A stretch of 64,000 nucleotides of DNA from contig NZ_JAERQE010000008.1 in the NCBI RefSeq assembly GCF_016734765.1, positions 1-64,000 on the forward strand. The letters run 5' to 3'. The stretch comes from Microvirga soli. GTDB taxonomy: Bacteria; Pseudomonadota; Alphaproteobacteria; Rhizobiales; Beijerinckiaceae. This document shows positions 7,866 through 17,821 of this stretch, one piece after another. The notes beneath the pieces were generated by a model that made no database searches, was not told where the DNA came from, and saw nothing but the letters and a program-made list of their open reading frames with translations. Each line of letters opens with the position of its first letter. The stretch's first letter is position 1. The position numbers were made by a program, and so were the translations under genes.

Positions 7866-9461
7866 ATGGCCGCATCGGCTGCCATCCCGAGCAAGCCGCA
7901 AGGCTCCATGCCGGCCGCGAAGCCGGCTCCTGTCAGCGGGCGCCGGACCTTTGCGTTCTTCTGCATGGTCTTCGGCATGTTCATGGCGATTCTGGACATC
8001 CAGATCGTCTCCGCGTCCCTCGCCGAAATCCAGGCCGGTCTCTCTGCGTCCTCTGAGGAAATCTCCTGGGTGCAGACGAGCTACCTGATCGCCGAAGTGA
8101 TCATGATCCCGCTGTCGGGAACGCTCTCGCGCGTGCTCTCCACGCGCTGGATGTTCGTGATTGCATCGGGCGGCTTCACGTTTATGAGCTTCATGTGCGC
8201 CACGGCCACGAACATCGATCAGATGATCGTCTACCGCGCCCTGCAGGGCTTCATCGGCGGCGGCATGATCCCGACCGTCTTCGCCTCCGCGTTCACGATC
8301 TTCCCGCCGGAAAAGCGGCCGGTGATCTCGCCGATCATCGGCCTCGTGGCAACGCTCGCGCCCACCATCGGGCCGACGCTGGGCGGCTATCTCACCGACC
8401 TGTTCTCCTGGCACTGGCTGTTCCTGGTCAACATCGTGCCCGGCATCTTCGTGACGATCTCCACTTATCTGCTGGTCGATTTCGATGAACCTGACTTAAG
8501 CCTCTTCAAGAGCTTCGACTGGGCCGGCCTCGGCTTCATGGCGGCCTTTCTCGGCAGCCTGGAATATGTGCTGGAAGAGGGGCCCCTGAACGACTGGTTC
8601 CAGGACGAGCTTGTGCTGATCCTTACCATCGTGTGCGTGGTCGGGGGCCTCGGCTTCTTCTACCGGGCATTCAATGCCAAGCAGCCGATCGTGGATCTGC
8701 GCGCCTTCAGTGACCGCAACTTCCTCGCTGGTTCCTCCTTCAGCTTCGTCATGGGCATCGGGCTCTACGGCCTGACCTATCTCTACCCGGTCTATCTCGG
8801 CAGCGTGCGCGGCTATTCCTCGTTGCAGATCGGCGAGACCATGTTCGTGTCGGGCGCGACCATGTTCCTGATGGCGCCGGTGGCAGGTGTCCTGTCGCGC
8901 AAGATGGATCCGCGCGTCATGATGGGCATCGGCTTTGCCGCTTTCGCCTTCGGCACGTGGATGATGAGCGGCCTGACCAAGGATTGGGATTTCTGGGAAC
9001 TCTTCGTGCCCCAGATATTCCGCGGCGTCGGCCTGATGATCTGCATGGTGCCGATCAACAACATCGCGCTCGGAACCTTGCCGCCAGACAGGATCAAGAA
9101 CGCGTCGGGCCTCTACAACCTCACCCGCAACCTGGGTGGCGCCGTCGGTCTGGCGCTCATCAACACCGGGATCAACAACCGCCTGGACCTCCATCTCCAG
9201 CGCCTGCGCGAGAGCGTGAACTGGGGCCGGTCGACGGCGGTCGAGACGCTCGATGCCATGACCCAGAAGTTCCATTCCCTCGGTCCGGATGCGGGTGCGG
9301 CCGCGATCAAGACCCTGTCCAACATGGTTCACCGCGAGGCGATGGTCATGGCCTTCGCGGATGTGTTCCTCATGCTGACGATCCTGTTCTTAGGCCTGAT
9401 CCTCGCCCTGCCGTTCATCAAGAAGCCCCGAGCGGCTCCCGCCGGTGGCGGCGGGCACTGA
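7866..9461 (+). CDS. EmrB/QacA-type MFS drug efflux transporter (DHA2 family)
   Basis: The 531-residue protein has about fourteen membrane helices, as in DHA2 proton-driven drug exporters. Visible family signatures include MAILDIQIVSASL in helix 1, WVQTSYLIAEVIMIPLSGTL, and a motif-C-like segment LVATLAPTIGPTLGGYL. A C-terminal tail (KKPRAAPAGGGGH) is cytoplasmic. AAGGAA precedes the ATG. With the preceding EmrA-like protein it forms a two-gene efflux operon ending in a strong terminator 20 bases later. Confidence 0.93.
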   Translation: MAASAAIPSKPQGSMPAAKPAPVSGRRTFAFFCMVFGMFMAILDIQIVSASLAEIQAGLSASSEEISWVQTSYLIAEVIMIPLSGTLSRVLSTRWMFVIASGGFTFMSFMCATATNIDQMIVYRALQGFIGGGMIPTVFASAFTIFPPEKRPVISPIIGLVATLAPTIGPTLGGYLTDLFSWHWLFLVNIVPGIFVTISTYLLVDFDEPDLSLFKSFDWAGLGFMAAFLGSLEYVLEEGPLNDWFQDELVLILTIVCVVGGLGFFYRAFNAKQPIVDLRAFSDRNFLAGSSFSFVMGIGLYGLTYLYPVYLGSVRGYSSLQIGETMFVSGATMFLMAPVAGVLSRKMDPRVMMGIGFAAFAFGTWMMSGLTKDWDFWELFVPQIFRGVGLMICMVPINNIALGTLPPDRIKNASGLYNLTRNLGGAVGLALINTGINNRLDLHLQRLRESVNWGRSTAVETLDAMTQKFHSLGPDAGAAAIKTLSNMVHREAMVMAFADVFLMLTILFLGLILALPFIKKPRAAPAGGGGH

Positions 9462-9479
9462 GTTAACCTCCAAACTTCA

Positions 9480-9504
9480 GCCCGGCTTTCGAGCCGGGCT
9501 TTTT
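9480..9504 (+). terminator. Rho-independent terminator of the emrAB-like operon
   Basis: An 8-bp GC stem, GCCCGGCT with AGCCGGGC around a TTCG tetraloop, is followed by a run of T. It lies 18 bases after the efflux operon stop codon. Confidence 0.92.
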
Positions 9505-9667
9505 CCTTGAATGGGGCTTTGTTCTCTCGGTCGAACGAAGCAGCCGAGCCTCGTTCCTGCCATCCGGCTCGATGGGCCGGGGAGTGGGGCTTTTAAGCTG
9601 TTGTTCTTGCAGTCCAAACATCATAGTTTGCGCGCTGGTTTTCTCAGACAGGTGAAGTTCAAGCATC

Positions 9668-10837
9668 TTGCCTCCTCCAGCCCGTCAATCCGCCTCCGTC
9701 GGTGCAGTGCGCCGCTCCTTCGCCCCCTGGGCGAATCCCGATGCCAAGCCGCTCATCCGCTTCGAGAACGTCACGAAGCGTTTCGGGGATTCCACGGCGG
9801 TCGATCATCTCTCCCTGGACATCTTCGAAGGCGAGTTCTTCTGCCTGCTGGGTCCTTCCGGCTGCGGCAAGACGACCCTCATGCGGATGCTTGCCGGCTT
9901 TGAGATGCCAACCGAGGGAGCGATCACCTTGGGGAACCAGAACCTTGCCGGCGTGCCGCCCTATCGACGGCCCGTGAACATGATGTTCCAGTCCTATGCG
10001 CTGTTTCCGCATATGAGCGTGGAAAAGAACATCGCGTTCGGCCTTAAGCAGGATGGGATGCACAAGGATCAGATCGCCGACCGGGTCGGCGAGATGCTGC
10101 GCCTCGTTCAACTCGAGAAGCTCGCCCGGCGCTACCCGAGCCAGCTTTCCGGCGGCCAGCGCCAGCGCGTGGCGCTCGCCCGCGCGCTTGCGAAGAAGCC
10201 CAAGGTACTGCTCCTCGACGAGCCGCTGGGTGCCCTCGACAAGAAGTTGCGCGAGGAGACCCAGTTCGAGCTGATGGATATCCAGCACGAACTGCACATG
10301 ACCTTCGTGGTCGTCACTCACGATCAGGAGGAGGCCATGACCATGGCCGACCGGATCGCCGTCATGGACCACGGCCGGATCGTCCAGGTTGCCACGCCTG
10401 GCGAGATTTACGAGCAGCCCAAGACCCGCTTCATCGCGGAGTTCGTCGGCGACGTGAACATCATCGAAGGGCATGTGCAGGGGCAAGAAAACGGCCTGTG
10501 GCGGGTGAAGACATCGTCGGCCGAAGTGCCGCTCACCATCGACGACCCGGACGAGGTGCTGCATTCCGGGCAGCCGGTGGCGATTGCCGTGCGCCCGGAA
10601 AAGATGGTGATCCAGCGCGACCCGCCGGGGCCCGGCGCCATCAACGTGCTCACCGGCGAGGTGTGGGACATCGGCTATCTTGGCGACTGGACCGTCTATC
10701 GGGTCAAGCTCGCCACCGGAGAGATCGTGCGCGTGACGCGCGCCAACGCTTCCCGCTTCGTCGAGAGCCCCATCGAGTGGGATGAGCAGGTCTATGTCAC
10801 CTTCGCGCCGAATGCGGCGGTGATCCTGGCGGAATAG
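9668..10837 (+). CDS. potG: Putrescine/spermidine ABC transporter ATP-binding protein
   Basis: The 389-residue protein has an ABC ATPase domain (Walker A GPSGCGKTT, Q-loop QSYALFPHM, signature [15 protein letters not shown], Walker B LLLDEPLGALD) followed by a TOBE-type domain (about 290-385, with VAIAVRPEKMVI). The subtype and the two permease genes just downstream place it in the PotABCD/PotGHI polyamine class. The assigned start is TTG with a weak ribosome site; a GTG 13 codons inside is possible. The gene ends two bases before the potH-like ATG. No periplasmic binding protein (PotF) is encoded nearby. Confidence 0.88.
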   Translation: MPPPARQSASVGAVRRSFAPWANPDAKPLIRFENVTKRFGDSTAVDHLSLDIFEGEFFCLLGPSGCGKTTLMRMLAGFEMPTEGAITLGNQNLAGVPPYRRPVNMMFQSYALFPHMSVEKNIAFGLKQDGMHKDQIADRVGEMLRLVQLEKLARRYPSQLSGGQRQRVALARALAKKPKVLLLDEPLGALDKKLREETQFELMDIQHELHMTFVVVTHDQEEAMTMADRIAVMDHGRIVQVATPGEIYEQPKTRFIAEFVGDVNIIEGHVQGQENGLWRVKTSSAEVPLTIDDPDEVLHSGQPVAIAVRPEKMVIQRDPPGPGAINVLTGEVWDIGYLGDWTVYRVKLATGEIVRVTRANASRFVESPIEWDEQVYVTFAPNAAVILAE

Positions 10838-10839
10838 CC

Positions 10840-11745
10840 ATGATGGAACGCACCCTCACGCGGCGTCTCTCCGCAGGACTCGTGCCTGCCGTGCCTTATC
10901 TCTGGCTCGGCGTGCTCTTCCTCGTGCCTTTTCTCATCGTTCTCAAGATCAGCCTCTCGGATCCGGCGGTGGCACAGCCCCCCTACAAGCCCGTCTTCGA
11001 ATGGAGCGACATTGCCGGCTTCTTCAGCGCGCTAGATTTCGAGAATTTCACCCTTCTGATCGAGGATGATCTCTATTTCAGGGCGACGCTTTCGTCCGTG
11101 CGCATCGCCGCCGTCTCGACATTGCTGCTGCTGCTCGTGGGCTTTCCCATCGCCTACGGCATGGCGCGCGCGCCGGAGCGCTATCGGGCGCTTCTTGTTG
11201 CGGCGATCATCTTGCCGTTCTGGACGAGCTTTCTCATCCGCATCTATGCCTGGGTGGCGATCCTCAAACCCGAAGGCCTGCTCACCCAGGCGCTCATGGC
11301 AGTTGGCCTGATCTCCGAACCGCTCGACATCCTGAACACCGAGACGGCGGTCTATATCGGTATCGTCTATGCCTATCTGCCCTTCATGGTGCTGCCGCTC
11401 TATGCGACATTGGAGAAGATGGACGACACGCTGCTCGAGGCGGCTCTCGATCTTGGCTCCACGCCCTGGCGCTCGTTCTGGACGATCACCGTGCCGCTCG
11501 CCATGCCGGGAATCATTGCAGGCTCCCTCCTGTGCTTCATCCCGGCGGTGGGCGAGTTCGTGATCCCTGATCTCCTGGGCGGCTCAGAAACCCTGATGAT
11601 CGGGCGCCAGCTCTGGAGCGAGTTCTTTTCGAACCGCGACTGGCCACTGGCCTCTGCGGTCGCCATCCTGCTGCTCATCATCCTCGTCGTGCCCATCGTG
11701 ATCTATCGCGATGTCGAGGCCCGGCGTGTGGAGGTACAGCGATGA
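10840..11745 (+). CDS. potH: Polyamine ABC transporter permease PotH
   Basis: The 301-residue inner-membrane protein has about six helices, including an N-terminal helix VPYLWLGVLFLVPFLIVL. The EAA loop that contacts the ATPase is ALDLGSTPWRSFWTITVPLA (about residues 204-223). Length and order (potG-potH-potI) match the putrescine transporter operon. Its stop overlaps the next ATG by four bases (ATGA), indicating translational coupling to potI. Confidence 0.9.
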   Translation: MMERTLTRRLSAGLVPAVPYLWLGVLFLVPFLIVLKISLSDPAVAQPPYKPVFEWSDIAGFFSALDFENFTLLIEDDLYFRATLSSVRIAAVSTLLLLLVGFPIAYGMARAPERYRALLVAAIILPFWTSFLIRIYAWVAILKPEGLLTQALMAVGLISEPLDILNTETAVYIGIVYAYLPFMVLPLYATLEKMDDTLLEAALDLGSTPWRSFWTITVPLAMPGIIAGSLLCFIPAVGEFVIPDLLGGSETLMIGRQLWSEFFSNRDWPLASAVAILLLIILVVPIVIYRDVEARRVEVQR

Positions 11746-12548
11746 CGATACGCCGCCTCAGCGTCTTCAACGTCACCTCGCTGGTGATCGGCTTCGCGTT
11801 CCTGTACCTGCCGATCCTGCTGCTGGTGATCTATTCGTTCAACGCCTCGCGGCTGGTGACCGTTTGGGGCGGCTTCTCCACCCAATGGTACGGTGCGCTG
11901 TTCCGCAACGACGCGCTCATGGAAGCCGCCTGGGTGACGTTGCGCGTCGCTTTGCTGTCCGCAACCATCGCAACCGTTCTCGGCACCCTCGCGGCGCTCG
12001 CGCTCACCCGCTATGGGCGCTTTCCTGGGCGGACGCTGTTCACCGGCATGGTCTATGCGCCCATGGTCATGCCGGAGGTCATCACCGGCCTGTCGCTGCT
12101 GCTGTTCTTCGTGGCCGTCGATTTCGACCGCGGCTTCTGGACCATCACGCTGGCCCACACCACGCTCACCATGTGCTTCGTGACCGTTGTGGTGCAGTCG
12201 CGCCTCATGACGTTTGATCGTTCCTTGGAAGAGGCCGCGATGGACCTCGGTGCGCCGCCCCTGCGCACGTTCTTCTCGGTGACGCTGCCGCTGATCGCGC
12301 CATCCATCGTGGCGGGCTTCCTGCTCGCCTTCACCCTGTCGATGGACGATCTGGTTATTGCGAGCTTCAACGCGGGTCCCGGTGCCACGACGCTTCCGAT
12401 CAAGATCTACAGCGCCGTGCGGCTCGGGCTCTCGCCCGAGGTCAATGCGGCGTCCGCCATCCTGATCGGGATCGTGACCCTGGGCGTGATCTCAGCGACC
12501 CTGCTGAGCAAGCGCTCGGTCCTGCGCTCGCGCCGCAACGCTCACTGA
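11742..12548 (+). CDS. potI: Polyamine ABC transporter permease PotI
   Basis: The 268-residue protein has about six membrane helices and the EAA motif EEAAMDLGAPPLRTFFSVTL (about residues 163-182). The SMDDLVIASFNAGPG segment is characteristic of PotC/PotI permeases. It overlaps potH by 4 bp. It converges with the AsmA-like gene, and the two coding ends overlap by seven bases, so no separate terminator fits between them. Confidence 0.9.
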   Translation: MTIRRLSVFNVTSLVIGFAFLYLPILLLVIYSFNASRLVTVWGGFSTQWYGALFRNDALMEAAWVTLRVALLSATIATVLGTLAALALTRYGRFPGRTLFTGMVYAPMVMPEVITGLSLLLFFVAVDFDRGFWTITLAHTTLTMCFVTVVVQSRLMTFDRSLEEAAMDLGAPPLRTFFSVTLPLIAPSIVAGFLLAFTLSMDDLVIASFNAGPGATTLPIKIYSAVRLGLSPEVNAASAILIGIVTLGVISATLLSKRSVLRSRRNAH

Positions 12549-14353
12549 GCGGTGGCCTGCGGCCTCTGCTCACCTGTCGGAACGCGCTGCGACGGGAAGA
12601 GGGGCTTCGCCGCCCCCGACCGCTCGATGAGCGAGCGCACCTGAGGGGTGACGGCGACATTGTCCCAGTCGCCCGTGACGTCGAAGGCGAGGGCAGGGGA
12701 TTGCCCTGCTGGCGCATCGAGAGCCGCAATGCCTGCCGTGACCTGGAGCGTCCGGTCGACCAGCAGCACCTGCCCGCGAAGCTGGGCCTGCACGGCGTCT
12801 CCCTTCAGCCGGCCTTCGACGATCTGGCCGACGCCGTCGTGCATCACGACCTGGGCTTCAGCCTTGCTGAAGGGCGTACGGCCGCCCTTCCAGTTCAGGG
12901 AGGCGAGGAGAGGGCGCTTCTCCACGCGGAGCAGGGCGTCCTGAAGGTTGATCCCCACCAGTTCTCCCTCCGTCAGCTCGATCGAGGAGCGGCCCTCGGC
13001 CTGACGGATTACGTCCGCAGGGTTGCGGCCCTGTCCATCGAAGCTGAACTGCCCCTGGGCACGGCCGGTAATCCAGCGCGGCTCGCCGACGGCGGCGAGA
13101 AAGGGGGCGATCTTCACCCCCGAAAAGGTGCCTTGGCTCTTGAAGTCGACGAGACCGTTATGAGCCGCCATCGACAACCGCCCCTTCAAGGTGCCGTCAT
13201 AGAAGTCGGCCCGCCCGATGGACGCCTCGATGCGGCCGGGCTGGATGAGCACGCTGGCCGCCATGTCGTCCAGGCTGAGGCGCCCGAGGCTGGCGCTTGC
13301 GGCCGAGAGGCGGAGGTCGAGGTCGGTCCCCGTGGCCCCGGCCAGGTCGATGGCCTCCTCGCTCCATGAGCCTGAGGAGGTGCGCGTCTGGTTGAACGGC
13401 GCGAAGAGGTCGGACAGGTTGAGCGTATCGGCCGCCAGAGTTCCGGCAATAATCGGCCGCTCCGTATCGAAGCGGACCCCCAGGGTGCCCTCCAGCTTGT
13501 CCGATCCCAAACTGATGGAGACCGCAGGCCAGGAGAGACGGCGGCGATCCATGGAGAAGTCGCCGCTGATCGACAGCGCCTGCAGCAGGGATCCGAAAGG
13601 AAGGTTCAGTCCGCTCCATCGGGTGAAATCGCGCACCGAGGCCGTCTTGATGGTGCTCTCCCCGGTCACGCGTGGCCCATCCCCGAGTTGCGCCTCGCCC
13701 TCGGCCGTGAGGCGGGCGCCGGACGCGGACAGGCTCAAGGAGAACGGGCTGATCTTGTTGGAGGCCAGCAGGTCCGGGAAGATCGAAGCCTCGTCCAGGG
13801 AAACAAGCTCGTCCCGCCAGCGGGCGGACCCAGAAGCCGTCAGAGGTTCGGACGCGTCCACCCAGCGGATCATGGCATTGAGCCCGTCGAGATTGGCGTC
13901 TTTCAGGTCTGTCCAGCGCAACGAGGATTTCGACACCACGAGCCGGCGGGCATGGGTTTCGGTCGAATGGTCATTGAAGACCTCCGTCCATTTGACCACC
14001 CGGAGCTTCTGGGCCGAGGCGGTGATGCGGGTCTCTGTCAGGTCGAAATCGGACAGTTCGATCCGCCCGAAGAGCAGAGGCAGAATGCGCAGCTCGCCCC
14101 GCAGGGTGCCGCCTTCGGCCTTGAGCGCCTCGTCCGGGAACTGGAGCGCGACATCCTCGAACTTGACCCGCGGGATGGGCAGCACAGCGAAGGTGCTGCG
14201 GCCCCTGACCCTCAGGTCCAGGCCATATCGCTCTTTGACGTGCTCCCTCAGCTCCGCCGACAGGCCACCTCCCGGCAGTGTCCAGGGGGAGGCCGCCGTC
14301 CCCAGAACGGCAAGCGAAATCAAGGCGATGAGAAAGACAACGCGGCGAGACAT
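12542..14353 (-). CDS. AsmA family envelope protein
   Basis: The 603-residue protein starts with a membrane anchor (VVFLIALISLAVLGTAASPW). It continues as a long beta-rich periplasmic domain with the AsmA-type N-terminal pattern (GLDLRVRGRSTFAVLPIPRV) and the AsmA C-terminal region (about 360-560, LTEGELVGINLQDALLRVEK). AsmA-like proteins are implicated in outer-membrane lipid homeostasis and transport; no substrate is visible here. It is divergent from the CoA-transferase operon by about 200 bp. Confidence 0.85.
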   Translation of the reverse strand: MSRRVVFLIALISLAVLGTAASPWTLPGGGLSAELREHVKERYGLDLRVRGRSTFAVLPIPRVKFEDVALQFPDEALKAEGGTLRGELRILPLLFGRIELSDFDLTETRITASAQKLRVVKWTEVFNDHSTETHARRLVVSKSSLRWTDLKDANLDGLNAMIRWVDASEPLTASGSARWRDELVSLDEASIFPDLLASNKISPFSLSLSASGARLTAEGEAQLGDGPRVTGESTIKTASVRDFTRWSGLNLPFGSLLQALSISGDFSMDRRRLSWPAVSISLGSDKLEGTLGVRFDTERPIIAGTLAADTLNLSDLFAPFNQTRTSSGSWSEEAIDLAGATGTDLDLRLSAASASLGRLSLDDMAASVLIQPGRIEASIGRADFYDGTLKGRLSMAAHNGLVDFKSQGTFSGVKIAPFLAAVGEPRWITGRAQGQFSFDGQGRNPADVIRQAEGRSSIELTEGELVGINLQDALLRVEKRPLLASLNWKGGRTPFSKAEAQVVMHDGVGQIVEGRLKGDAVQAQLRGQVLLVDRTLQVTAGIAALDAPAGQSPALAFDVTGDWDNVAVTPQVRSLIERSGAAKPLFPSQRVPTGEQRPQATAQ

Positions 14354-14552
14354 GGAACGAATGTTGTAAACCTTGGGCGCTGCCTCGCAAGCGGTGAAGA
14401 GGAGATGTCCTCAGGGCAGGGCCGTATTCATGAATGCTATCCATATATCCATACGAAGGGATTGTCTAAATTGAGGCCAGGTTGCAGGGTGGCCGCCATT
14501 CGAACCGCGACACTTCGAACGGGCTGGCACCGGCCCACAAGGAGAGGATTTG

Positions 14553-15290
14553 ATGGATAAGGTTTACAGCGACGCCCGCTCGGCGCTGGCTGGCCTGGTC
14601 AAGGATGGCATGACCATCATGGCCGGGGGCTTCGGTCTCTGCGGCATTCCTGAGGCGCTGATCGAGGCGATTCGTGATTCGGGGGCGAAGGATCTGACCT
14701 TCATCTCCAACAATGCGGGCGTGGACGGGGTCGGCCTCGGCCGTCTCCTGGAAACCCGCCAGATCCGCAAGATGATCTCGTCCTATGTGGGTGAGAACAA
14801 GCTCTTCGCCCAGCAGTACCTCTCCGGCGAGCTGGAGCTTGAGTTCAACCCGCAGGGCACCCTGGCCGAGCGCATCCGCGCCGGCGGCGCGGGCATTCCG
14901 GCCTTCTACACCAAGACCGGTGTGGGCACTCTCATTGCCGAGGGCAAGGAAGTGCGCGAGTTCAACGGCGAGAGATACGTCATGGAGACGGGGTTGTTCG
15001 CCGACATCTCGGTGGTGCATGCCTGGAAGGGCGACACGGAAGGCAACCTCGTCTACCGGAAGACCGCCCGCAACTTCAACCCGATGATGGCCACCGCCTC
15101 GCGGATGACCATCGCGGAGGTCGAGCATCTGGTACCGGCCGGCGAGATCGATCCGGACAGCATGCACACGCCAGGTATCTTCGTGAAGCGCATCGTACAT
15201 GTGCCGAACCCGGCCAAGCACATCGAGCAACGCACGACCCGCAAGCGCGCCGAAGCCGCAGCGCCTGCGGCAGCAGGGGAGGAAGTCTGA
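14553..15290 (+). CDS. scoA: 3-oxoacid CoA-transferase subunit A
   Basis: The 245-residue protein has the CoA-transferase family I alpha-subunit features [13 protein letters not shown] (about residues 24-36) and [19 protein letters not shown]. With subunit B it moves CoA from succinyl-CoA to a 3-oxoacid such as acetoacetate, a step in ketone-body and polyhydroxybutyrate use. The ATG at 14553 follows GGAGAGG; a TTG three bases earlier is less likely. It overlaps scoB by one base (TGATG). Substrate (acetoacetate versus 3-oxoadipate) cannot be settled from sequence alone; no protocatechuate genes are nearby, which favours Sco. Confidence 0.88.
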   Translation: MDKVYSDARSALAGLVKDGMTIMAGGFGLCGIPEALIEAIRDSGAKDLTFISNNAGVDGVGLGRLLETRQIRKMISSYVGENKLFAQQYLSGELELEFNPQGTLAERIRAGGAGIPAFYTKTGVGTLIAEGKEVREFNGERYVMETGLFADISVVHAWKGDTEGNLVYRKTARNFNPMMATASRMTIAEVEHLVPAGEIDPDSMHTPGIFVKRIVHVPNPAKHIEQRTTRKRAEAAAPAAAGEEV

Positions 15291-15967
15291 TGCCTTGGAC
15301 CCGTGAACAGATGGCCGCCCGCGCGGCCAAGGAGCTGCGCGACGGCTTCTATGTGAATCTCGGCATCGGCATCCCGACGCTGGTGTCCAACTTCATCCCG
15401 CAGGGCATGCGCGTGCAGCTCCAGTCGGAGAACGGCATGCTGGGCATGGGCCCGTTCCCCTTCGAGGGCGAAGAGGATCCGGACCTGATCAATGCCGGCA
15501 AGCAGACGATCACCGAACTGCCGACCACGAGCTATTTCTCATCCGCCGATTCTTTCGGCATGATCCGCGGCGGCCATATCGACCTGTCGATCCTGGGCGC
15601 CATGCAGGTGGCCCAGAACGGCGATCTCGCCAACTGGATGATCCCCGGCAAGATGGTGAAGGGCATGGGCGGCGCTATGGACCTCGTAGCGGGCGTGAAG
15701 CGCGTCGTGGTGGTCATGGAGCATGTGGCGAAGGCCAAGGACGGCTCCGAGGACCCGAAGCTCCTGAACGAGTGCAACCTGCCGCTGACCGGGGCCGGTG
15801 TGGTGGATCTGGTGATCACCGATCTTGGCGTCTTTTCCGTCGACAAGAAGGGCGGCTCGGGCATGACCCTGATCGAGCTTGCCGATGGCGTGACGGTCGA
15901 GGAGATCAAGGCGAAGACTCAGGCCGAGTTCAAAGTGGCGCTCGGCAGCCAGTCCAACGCTGCTTGA
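15290..15967 (+). CDS. scoB: 3-oxoacid CoA-transferase subunit B
   Basis: The 225-residue beta subunit carries the catalytic glutamate in [11 protein letters not shown] (Glu47), which forms the glutamyl-CoA thioester in this family, and the [13 protein letters not shown] segment. It is translationally coupled to scoA through TGATG. A hairpin terminator follows 23 bases after the stop. Confidence 0.9.
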   Translation: MPWTREQMAARAAKELRDGFYVNLGIGIPTLVSNFIPQGMRVQLQSENGMLGMGPFPFEGEEDPDLINAGKQTITELPTTSYFSSADSFGMIRGGHIDLSILGAMQVAQNGDLANWMIPGKMVKGMGGAMDLVAGVKRVVVVMEHVAKAKDGSEDPKLLNECNLPLTGAGVVDLVITDLGVFSVDKKGGSGMTLIELADGVTVEEIKAKTQAEFKVALGSQSNAA

Positions 15968-15990
15968 TCCGAACCAGAAGATGACAATGA

Positions 15991-16015
15991 AAGCGGCCTG
16001 AAAGGGCCGCTTTTC
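15991..16015 (+). terminator. Terminator between scoB and the iron permease gene
   Basis: AAGCGGCC and GGCCGCTT form an 8-bp stem around a six-base loop, followed by TTCT on the plus strand. It lies between convergent genes and could serve both. Confidence 0.85.
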
Positions 16016-17746
16016 TTATGGACTCGAAGAGCCGGTAGAGTTTGCAGCTTCTGCTGTCACTTTCGGGCGAGCCTCGGCGCTGCGCACCAGCTGGATCACC
16101 GGGATGAGCCCGACCAGCACGATTACCAGGGCGGCAAGCGATCCGTCCTCGAAGCGCCCGCGTGACGCATAGGTGTAGACGAGCGTCGAGAGCGTTTCCG
16201 TGTTGAGGGGGCGCAGCAGCAGGGTCGCGGGCAGTTCCTTGATGCAGTCGACGAAAATCAGCAGGGCGGCGCTTGCGAGAGCCGGACGCATGAGCGGGAT
16301 CTGGATCTTCCAGACCATCTCACGCCGTGATGCCCCGAGCGTACGTGCCGCATCTTCGAGACTGGGTGAAACGCGATCCAGTCCTGCGGAGAGCGAACCC
16401 GTCGCAATCGACAGGAAGCGGATCACGTAGGCGATGATGATGCCGCCTGCGGCTCCCATGAGCAGGAGGCCGATGCGCTCGCCGGTGAGGTGCCGCCAGA
16501 TCGTTCCGATCAGGTTGTCGAAGCCGACCAGCGGCGTCATGAGCCCCAGGGCCAGCACGGTGCCCGGCAGGGCATAGCCGAGGCCCGCTGCAAGGAGCGC
16601 TCCCTTGGTAAGGGAGTTCTTGGACAGGCGGGCCGCCGAGACCAGCAGGACGGCGATGACCAGCACCGCAGCGGTTGCCACCAAGGAGAGGCCGATGGTC
16701 GTCATGAGGTGGGCGAGGAAATCCAAATTGAACTGATCGGCGAGGCCGCCGCGCAGGGTCTCGCGCACCAGGAATCCCGTCGGCAGGATGAAGCCCATGA
16801 AGACAGGCAAGGCGCAGAGCAGGGACGCGATCCAAGCGCGTCCACCGGTGAGCGCAACGGGATGGACAGTGCGCTGGCGCTTCGGCGACAGGGCATAGCG
16901 TCTGTCCCGACGGCCGTAACGCTCGATTAGGATCAAGCCTATGGCGAAAGCCAGCATCACGCAGGCGATCTGGGCCGCGCCCGCAAGGCTGCCGCGGTTG
17001 AGCCAGGTGTTGTAGACGGAGACCGTGAGCGTGCGCACGCCGAGATATTCACTCGCGCCGATGTCGTTGAGTGCCTCCAGCAGCGCCAGCGACACGCCGA
17101 CTGCGAGTGCCGGTCGGGCAAGGGGAAGCGCGATGATCCGAAAGAGCTTGATGCGGCTCGCGCCCAGGGTGCGCGCCACCTCCAGCATGCTGGCGCTCTG
17201 CGTCAGGAACATCGCGCGCGCGGCGATGTAGATGTAGGGATAGAGCACCACGGACAGCACGAGGATGCAGCCGCGGAGAGAACGGATTTCCGGAAACCAG
17301 TAATCAGCCCGCGAACGCCAGCCCATGAAGTTGCGAAGCGCCATCTGCACGAGACCGGCGGAGTCGAAGATCTCCACGTAGATATAGGCCGTGATGTAGG
17401 TCGGCACGGCCAGCGGCAGCGGCAGGAGCCATACCAGGATGCTGCGGCCGGGGAAGCGATGGGCGGTGACGAGCCATGCCGTCGTGATGCCCATGGAGCC
17501 TGCCACGACGGCGACGCCCGCGAGCAGGGCGAGTGTGTCGATCGTGCTCGCCGGCAGCACATTGGCGATGAGGTGCGGCCAGATTTCCGCATCCCCCTCG
17601 GCCGCGATGCCGATGAGAGCGCCAACCGGCAGGAGAACGAGCAGACCGATGGCCGCCACGGCAGCGGACAGCCACCATGGAATGCGCTTTGCCTTCGTCG
17701 AGGACGAAAGGCCGATGACTGTCTCGGTTCTGGCGATCACGGTCAA
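16016..17746 (-). CDS. Ferric iron ABC transporter permease (FbpB/AfuB type)
   Basis: The 576-residue protein is a fused double permease with about twelve membrane helices. It has two EAA loops, LEVARTLGASRIKLFRIIAL in the first half and LEDAARTLGASRREMVWKIQ in the second. This architecture is typical of the FbpABC/FutABC ferric iron importers. It lies downstream of the matching binding-protein gene with a hairpin between them. No ATPase (FbpC) gene is adjacent, so one must be encoded elsewhere. Confidence 0.88.
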   Translation of the reverse strand: MTVIARTETVIGLSSSTKAKRIPWWLSAAVAAIGLLVLLPVGALIGIAAEGDAEIWPHLIANVLPASTIDTLALLAGVAVVAGSMGITTAWLVTAHRFPGRSILVWLLPLPLAVPTYITAYIYVEIFDSAGLVQMALRNFMGWRSRADYWFPEIRSLRGCILVLSVVLYPYIYIAARAMFLTQSASMLEVARTLGASRIKLFRIIALPLARPALAVGVSLALLEALNDIGASEYLGVRTLTVSVYNTWLNRGSLAGAAQIACVMLAFAIGLILIERYGRRDRRYALSPKRQRTVHPVALTGGRAWIASLLCALPVFMGFILPTGFLVRETLRGGLADQFNLDFLAHLMTTIGLSLVATAAVLVIAVLLVSAARLSKNSLTKGALLAAGLGYALPGTVLALGLMTPLVGFDNLIGTIWRHLTGERIGLLLMGAAGGIIIAYVIRFLSIATGSLSAGLDRVSPSLEDAARTLGASRREMVWKIQIPLMRPALASAALLIFVDCIKELPATLLLRPLNTETLSTLVYTYASRGRFEDGSLAALVIVLVGLIPVIQLVRSAEARPKVTAEAANSTGSSSP

Positions 17747-17794
17747 ATGGAAACGGCGCTACCGTTGCCGGCGGCGCCTCTCTAATAAGGAAGA

Positions 17795-17815
17795 GGGCGG
17801 CTGAAGGAGCCGCCC
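17795..17815 (-). terminator. Intercistronic hairpin between binding protein and permease
   Basis: GGGCGGCT and AGCCGCCC form an 8-bp stem with a five-base loop, six bases past the binding-protein stop. The following T-run is weak on the minus strand. It probably stabilises or partly attenuates the mRNA so that binding protein exceeds permease. Confidence 0.5.
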
Positions 17816-17821
17816 ATTGTC

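Noticed and set aside
9529..9556. Minus-strand GGAAC-N15-CGTT near 9540
   Set aside because: Spacer is one base short of the 16-17 consensus, and no minus-strand gene or terminator lies downstream.
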